The notes under the pieces were generated by a model that saw only the letters and a program-made list of their open reading frames with translations, searched no databases and was not told where the DNA came from. From Secundilactobacillus collinoides DSM 20515 = JCM 1123 (GTDB lineage Bacteria > Bacillota > Bacilli > Lactobacillales > Lactobacillaceae): a stretch of DNA of 36,041 nt. This document shows positions 32,167 through 36,041 of the stretch, in pieces. The translations under genes and the position numbers were made by a program. How positions within the stretch are numbered: position 1 is the first letter of the stretch; every line of letters starts with the position of its first letter. Location of the stretch: assembly GCF_001435975.1 (NCBI RefSeq), contig NZ_AYYR01000008.1, positions 1 to 36,041 on the forward strand. Direction: 5' to 3'.

Positions 32167-32997
32167 TTAATACGGCAGTTCGATCACGTGCTGTTCCGTG
32201 TGGGTATCGTGGTTGGCTAAGGCTTCCACACAGTTTGGATCATGGGCCATTTCGTGGACCCAGCCTAACGATGTGAGGGCCTTTTTTCTGTCAGTACAGA
32301 TACCAGGTGTCAGCATTTTTTCCCAGGATTCACTCGCGTAACCGGTATCGGCAGCAAGCAGTACGTACCGGCCGTCTGCCCCCTTCACCAGCGTTGATGA
32401 CATTCCAGAGGCGTGCCCCGGTGTCGCAACCTGCAGCACGCTGCCATCACCGAAGAGGTCCAACGCTTCGTCAAAGGGTCCAACGTTCAGGTGGTCATAG
32501 TCATATGTCGCCACGTCGACGCCCCGCCATTCACGTGGGAGATAAACCATCGGAATTTTGTTTGCAACGTGCCATTCACGTGAAGAAACCAGAATCTGCT
32601 TGGCATCTTTAACCAGTGGCAACCCGCTGGCATGGTCACAGTGCAGGTGACTCATGAGCACATAGTCGATGTCGCTCGTCTTGTAGCCGAGAGCTGCCAA
32701 ACGTTCGTCGACGGCCCACCCTGCTGGCAGGTAACCTGTGTTGACCTGGACTTGAAGCCCCAACTCCTGCCAGTTGCTTGTTCGAATGCGTTTATTCCAG
32801 CCGGTATCAATCAGAATCAAGCCCTTTGGATGTTCAATCAGATAACTTGAAACTGGTAACGTCACCTGGTTGGCTTCACTGCGGAACAGACCTGTGAAGG
32901 CTAACGGATTTCTGAACTGGCCGTGAAACGGCAGTGCCTTATCAACTTTAACTAAACCAGTGTGCATCACGTGAATTTTGATCATTTCGTTTGTCAT
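32167..32997 (-). CDS. Metallo-beta-lactamase-fold hydrolase, AiiA-like (N-acyl homoserine lactonase family)
   Basis: A 276-residue MBL-fold enzyme of the AHL-lactonase group, which hydrolyses lactone or ester bonds with two zinc ions. The zinc ligands are visible: SHLHCDHASG (HxHxDH), the histidine in ATPGHASGMSS, the bridging Asp in AADTGY, and a C-terminal histidine in NHDTHTEQH. Start ATG 32997 with AAAGGG nine bases before. A Gram-positive host does not use acyl-homoserine lactones itself; quenching of neighbours or another lactone/ester substrate are alternatives. -10 TATACT lies at 33034-33029 on the minus strand. Confidence 0.85.
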   Translation of the reverse strand: MTNEMIKIHVMHTGLVKVDKALPFHGQFRNPLAFTGLFRSEANQVTLPVSSYLIEHPKGLILIDTGWNKRIRTSNWQELGLQVQVNTGYLPAGWAVDERLAALGYKTSDIDYVLMSHLHCDHASGLPLVKDAKQILVSSREWHVANKIPMVYLPREWRGVDVATYDYDHLNVGPFDEALDLFGDGSVLQVATPGHASGMSSTLVKGADGRYVLLAADTGYASESWEKMLTPGICTDRKKALTSLGWVHEMAHDPNCVEALANHDTHTEQHVIELPY

Positions 32998-33089
32998 AAG
33001 AATCATCCCTTTTTGATTTGATGGCCTTAGTATAGGGCTGAAAATGATTGGCGCATAGCATCAATATGGCACTTGATGTAGCATATCTT

Positions 33090-33111
33090 ACACAGTGTCT
33101 TATCACTGTGT
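33090..33111. promoter_or_regulatory. Inverted-repeat operator between lactonase and TSUP genes
   Basis: ACACAGTG (33090-33097) and CACTGTGT (33104-33111) are exact inverted halves separated by TCTTAT. The size is right for a TetR-type operator, and a TetR gene is encoded downstream of the lactonase. Its placement between two divergent promoters is suggestive; the partner is inferred. Confidence 0.5.
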
Positions 33112-33156
33112 CGTAACTGGAAAATCCATTCAAGCTATGGGTTATTTTTGCAAAAC

Positions 33157-33185
33157 TTGTCATTTCCGGCATAAAAGATTATGAT
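33157..33185 (+). promoter_or_regulatory. Promoter of the TSUP permease
   Basis: TTGTCA (33157-33162), a 17-base spacer and TATGAT (33180-33185). Confidence 0.7.
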
Positions 33186-33269
33186 AATCACTATTCAAAC
33201 ATCGAAAAAATATTGGTATGTGCAGGCGTAACCAAAAACAACAGTGCCGTTGACGTGAAAGGAGAAATC

Positions 33270-34010
33270 ATGTTAACAACACTGTTTTTGATTGGAATGA
33301 GTTTGATTGCAGGAATCTTGACCGGTATCGTTGGGATGGCGTCACTAACGCTGTACCCCGTGTTGATCTCGGTTGGCGTGCCACCAATCACCGCCAACGC
33401 AACGATCACCGTGGCCCAGGTCGGCGCCGGCCTGGGTGCCCTGCTGTCCTCACTAAAAGAGCTGCACAACCACTGGAAACAGGCAATCCAAATCGCGGTT
33501 TTAAACACGGTCGGCGGTGTGCTTGGCGCGCTCCTCTTGATACACAGTTCAAACGCCGCTTTCAAAAAAATTGTACCGTTCTTCATTCTGCTGGCAGGCA
33601 TTATGATTCTGACGCCGAAGCGAAAAAGCCAACACCGTGCGACAATGATTCTAAACATCCTTAACTGGATCGGCATTTTTCTGGTCGGCATCTATAACGG
33701 TTATTTCGGTGCTGCCTCCGGATTGCTCATGATTGCCATTTTGTCACGGGTGGTCAACGAAAAATACGCCACCTATAACGCCATGCGAAACTTTGCGTCA
33801 TTTTCAAATAACATCGTTGCTGCCAGTATGTTTATTGCAACATTGTCCATCGATTGGGCAGTCATTATCCCACTGCTTTGCGGTCTCTTTGTGGGCGGAC
33901 TGATTGGCCCGGCCATTGTGCGGGTGATTCCGGCAAGGGTGATCAAAACCGCAGTTGGCGTGTTTGCGCTAGTACTGGCTGTGGTTTTGGGTTGGACCAG
34001 CTATCGATAA
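33270..34010 (+). CDS. TSUP (TauE/SafE) family permease
   Basis: A 246-residue membrane protein with about eight TM helices in two repeated halves, as in TSUP carriers that move sulfite, sulfoacetate or other small anions. The repeat begins with SLIAGILTGIVGMASLTLYPVLISVGVP and again with IGIFLVGIYNGYFGAASGLLMIAILS, both with the glycine-rich turn. Start ATG 33270 after AAAGGAG; the upstream in-frame GTG lies in the promoter region. Substrate unknown. Confidence 0.87.
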   Translation: MLTTLFLIGMSLIAGILTGIVGMASLTLYPVLISVGVPPITANATITVAQVGAGLGALLSSLKELHNHWKQAIQIAVLNTVGGVLGALLLIHSSNAAFKKIVPFFILLAGIMILTPKRKSQHRATMILNILNWIGIFLVGIYNGYFGAASGLLMIAILSRVVNEKYATYNAMRNFASFSNNIVAASMFIATLSIDWAVIIPLLCGLFVGGLIGPAIVRVIPARVIKTAVGVFALVLAVVLGWTSYR

Positions 34011-34040
34011 GGGTTAAAAGCCGACATCAACACACTAAAA

Positions 34041-34104
34041 AATAGCCCCAGCAAAGGCGGTATCTCACATTCTGAGATGGTGCCTTGCTGGTGCTATTTT
34101 TTTT
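34041..34104 (+). terminator. Terminator after the TSUP gene
   Basis: A long hairpin: AATAGC with GCTATT, CCAGCAA with TTGCTGG, and ATCTCA with TGAGAT near the loop, then TTTTTTTT. Confidence 0.9.
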
Positions 34105-34534
34105 GGTGTTGCATCACTGAGCCGAGAAATAATTCGGAAATGAGTGACCTGTCGAACCCATTTATCTGAATATTGATATTTCCGCACAGGCTGTCTGGTA
34201 TTTGTGCCATCATATTGCTCATTAATGCTGGTCATCCAAACTAGAAACACCTACGCCACGTGCATCAGCACTAGGTGAGTCATGCAAAAATAGTTTATGG
34301 CTAAGGTACAGTGCAGCGTGACAGTTTACGCCCTCATCTTTACCTGTAAAGAAGAAAATAGCCTCCCGTTTTATGGCAGACGCTTTCACTTTTCGTTTCG
34401 CATGAATAAGTGCTGTACTGGTATTTTTTACAACTCAGGGGCAACCAAAAGTAAAACAGCGTTCAAAAGTACACCAAATCCACAAAGGGGAAAACGCTTT
34501 TGGCATTTCCTTCGAAATAATTGAGGTCTGCCTA
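34105..34534. other. Intergenic region without a supportable gene
   Basis: A 75-codon plus frame (34297-34524) has no ribosome site and no recognisable features. Small palindromes (TTTACCTGTAAA near 34339, CCGA/TCGG near 34122) are not diagnostic. I see no RNA family here. Confidence 0.4.
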
Positions 34535-35194
34535 CTACCGGTGGAAGCTCGCCCCACTAGCCACTTTATCCAGATATTCCTGGGTCACACGCCGTTGTTT
34601 TGAATAAAACTGCTTGTCATGCTCGTCAAACTGCCGGACGACCTTTGCCGGGTTCCCATAGGCTAGTGAATTGGCGGGTATCGACTTGGTAACAACAGCC
34701 CCTGCACCGATCACCGAATTATCGCCAATCGTCACACCGGGACAAATGGTCACGCTGCCGCCGATCCAGACGTTGTTGCCAATTTTAACTGGAAAAGCAT
34801 ATTCCGCTCCCGTTCGTAATCGCAACTCTGGATCAAGCGCGTGGCCAGCAGTGTAAATGCTGACGTTGGGTGCAACGAGCACGTCGTTGCCGAATTCGAT
34901 TGGCGCCGTGTCCAGCAACATCAGGTTAGTGTTCGCGAAGAAATTATCGCCGAGGGTCACATTGAACCCGTAATCTAAGTGAAACGGTAATTCAATGAAA
35001 TAGTTTTCGCCAACGGACCCCAGTAACGCTTTAAGGAGTCGCTTGCGTTCGTCTAAGTCGCGATAATTCAAATTATTATATTTGTACAGGATATCGCGAG
35101 CCTTCAGCCGCATTTCAAACAGTTCCGGCGTTTGATGGTACAATTCGCCGTTCATCATTCGATCGTATTGAATCTGATTGTCCGTATTTTCCAA
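34535..35194 (-). CDS. Maltose/galactoside-type O-acetyltransferase (left-handed beta-helix)
   Basis: A 219-residue hexapeptide-repeat acetyltransferase of the Maa/LacA group, transferring acetyl from acetyl-CoA to a sugar hydroxyl. An N-terminal helical Mac domain (YDRMMNGELYHQTPELFEMRLKARDIL) precedes beta-helix turns such as IGDNSVIGAGAVV. The catalytic histidine is His118 in YTAGHALDPELR. The acceptor sugar is unknown. Flanked by terminators, so monocistronic. Confidence 0.88.
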   Translation of the reverse strand: MENTDNQIQYDRMMNGELYHQTPELFEMRLKARDILYKYNNLNYRDLDERKRLLKALLGSVGENYFIELPFHLDYGFNVTLGDNFFANTNLMLLDTAPIEFGNDVLVAPNVSIYTAGHALDPELRLRTGAEYAFPVKIGNNVWIGGSVTICPGVTIGDNSVIGAGAVVTKSIPANSLAYGNPAKVVRQFDEHDKQFYSKQRRVTQEYLDKVASGASFHR

Positions 35195-35287
35195 AAAGTC
35201 ACCTCATCGTAATTTATCAGTATAAATATTATACAACATAATTTGTCTGATAAGTTTACGATAGGATAACAATTTATGCAAAGTAAA

Positions 35288-35315
35288 AGAGAAGCGCAAT
35301 GTGCACTTCTCTTTT
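35288..35315. terminator. Bidirectional terminator
   Basis: AGAGAAG with CTTCTCT and GCA/TGC around the loop, TTTTT on the plus strand and TTTTACTTT on the minus, between convergent transcription of nothing on the left and the MIP gene on the right. Confidence 0.7.
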
Positions 35316-35427
35316 TGTGAGTCGAAATTTACAGTAAGCAAGAATAGTATCATTTTCGCTGGCTTGGTAATCAAGCATAAACAAGCGAAACAGTCTTGTG
35401 GCCCACTCTCCTCGAGTTGCGTGTGGT

Positions 35428-36000
35428 CTATAGTCCCAGATAGAACTTCGCGAACACAACTGCCAAAGCAGCCCCAAAGAATGGTGCAATTCCAGGAACA
35501 ATCAGCCCATATTGCCAATCAGCGTTAGCCTTGTTCTTGATAGGCAAAAGCGCAAAGGCAATCCGCGGCCCCAAGTCTCGAGCTTGGTTCATGGCGAACC
35601 CAGTAGGACCCCCAAGACCCATACCGATGGCCCAAACTAACAGACCGATACCAATTGGCATAACGCCTGGCGTTTTGATGGTCACGATAACCAAAATACC
35701 GCTAATGAAGATGAAGGTATCAAATAATTCGACGAAGAAGTTCCGCGGCAGATTCCGTACCCCAGGTGCAGTTGAAAAAATGTTACGAATTGTGACCGGG
35801 TCGATCTTGTCGTAAGAATGTTTGAACTGATCAGCGTACATAATGTACACGATCACAGCGCCAATCACCCCACCAATCATTTCAAAAATCGAAATTTCAA
35901 TAAAACTGATAAACGTGATGTTGCCAAGCAAAAATTGTGCCAGCGCCATGGCTGGATTCAAACAAATGGTGGGAAAAATAAATAATCCCGGAATGTCAAC
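35428..36000 (-). CDS. MIP-family channel (GlpF/LarD-like), N-terminal part interrupted or cut off
   Basis: The visible frame encodes the last three-quarters of an aquaglyceroporin-type channel of the group that includes the lactobacillar D/L-lactate facilitator LarD: LFIFPTICLNPAMALAQ (first NPA), the long loop with VRNLPRNFFVELFDTFIFISGI, and GLGGPTGFAMNQARDLGPR, where the second NPA motif is NQA. The frame is stopped upstream by TGA at 36003-36001, about 14 codons before the first NPA, where homologues continue for about 50 residues. A possible continuation, TAWLHG, lies beyond the stop in the same frame, so there is either a nonsense or insertion lesion or poor sequence at the edge. Glycerol or lactate are likely substrates. 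Confidence 0.8.
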   Translation of the reverse strand, partial: VDIPGLFIFPTICLNPAMALAQFLLGNITFISFIEISIFEMIGGVIGAVIVYIMYADQFKHSYDKIDPVTIRNIFSTAPGVRNLPRNFFVELFDTFIFISGILVIVTIKTPGVMPIGIGLLVWAIGMGLGGPTGFAMNQARDLGPRIAFALLPIKNKANADWQYGLIVPGIAPFFGAALAVVFAKFYLGL

Positions 36001-36041
36001 TCAAGTGCAACAACCATGGAGCCAGGCCGTGAGCTAGCTTG

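Noticed and set aside
34297-34524. A 75-codon plus-strand frame between TSUP and acetyltransferase genes
   Set aside because: No ribosome site, no family resemblance, and composition unlike neighbouring genes.

Overview
The window looks like chromosomal accessory sequence from a low-to-moderate GC Gram-positive of the family Lactobacillaceae. The reasons are strong AGGAGG-type ribosome sites, a T-box leader, dense short operons ending in U-run hairpins, LCP cell-wall proteins, a CadD cadmium transporter, and a LarD/GlpF-like MIP channel. The genus cannot be fixed from this sequence. No rRNA, tRNA, IS element, prophage or CRISPR array was seen.

Layout. 1-4.2 kb: a quinone-oxidoreductase-like MDR, an unrecognised 222-residue protein, a malate/L-lactate dehydrogenase of the LDH2 fold and an acylphosphatase. 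4.3-6.4 kb: a duplicated promoter module, a probable tyrosine T-box, and an NhaC-type antiporter gene broken by one extra A. 6.4-8.3 kb: cadD-arsR behind a promoter whose spacer is a palindromic operator, then an NfrA-type flavin reductase. 8.3-10.3 kb: a YtrA-like GntR regulator with an ABC ATPase and permease. 10.5-14.1 kb: a decayed GGDEF relic, an SDR, a membrane GGDEF protein and a stand-alone EAL protein. 14.2-20.6 kb: an LCP ligase, an OmpR-type two-component system, a P1B-type metal ATPase and a second LCP-like protein without catalytic arginines. 20.7-23.1 kb: MarR and LysR regulators divergent from an AEC transporter. 23.3-26.6 kb: NrnA, a calcineurin-type phosphoesterase and a second membrane GGDEF protein. 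26.8-33 kb: an unknown membrane protein divergent from a TetR, two aldo/keto reductases divergent from a LysR, and a TetR convergent with an AiiA-like metallo-beta-lactamase-fold protein. 33.2-36 kb: a TSUP permease, a maltose/galactoside-type O-acetyltransferase and a MIP channel whose N-terminal part is interrupted or cut by the window edge.

Two things link distant parts of the window. First, there is a nearly complete cyclic-di-GMP toolkit: two membrane GGDEF proteins with matching architecture, one EAL phosphodiesterase with all expected catalytic positions, one GGDEF fossil, and NrnA, a family able to degrade short oligonucleotides such as pGpG. LCP and two-component genes that act at the envelope lie between them. 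Second, a family of dispersed intergenic elements (about 1.23-1.58, 4.3-4.48, 19.65-19.70 and 23.23-23.34 kb) shares conserved flanks. In the two complete copies these flanks surround long hairpins whose stems differ in sequence but remain self-complementary.
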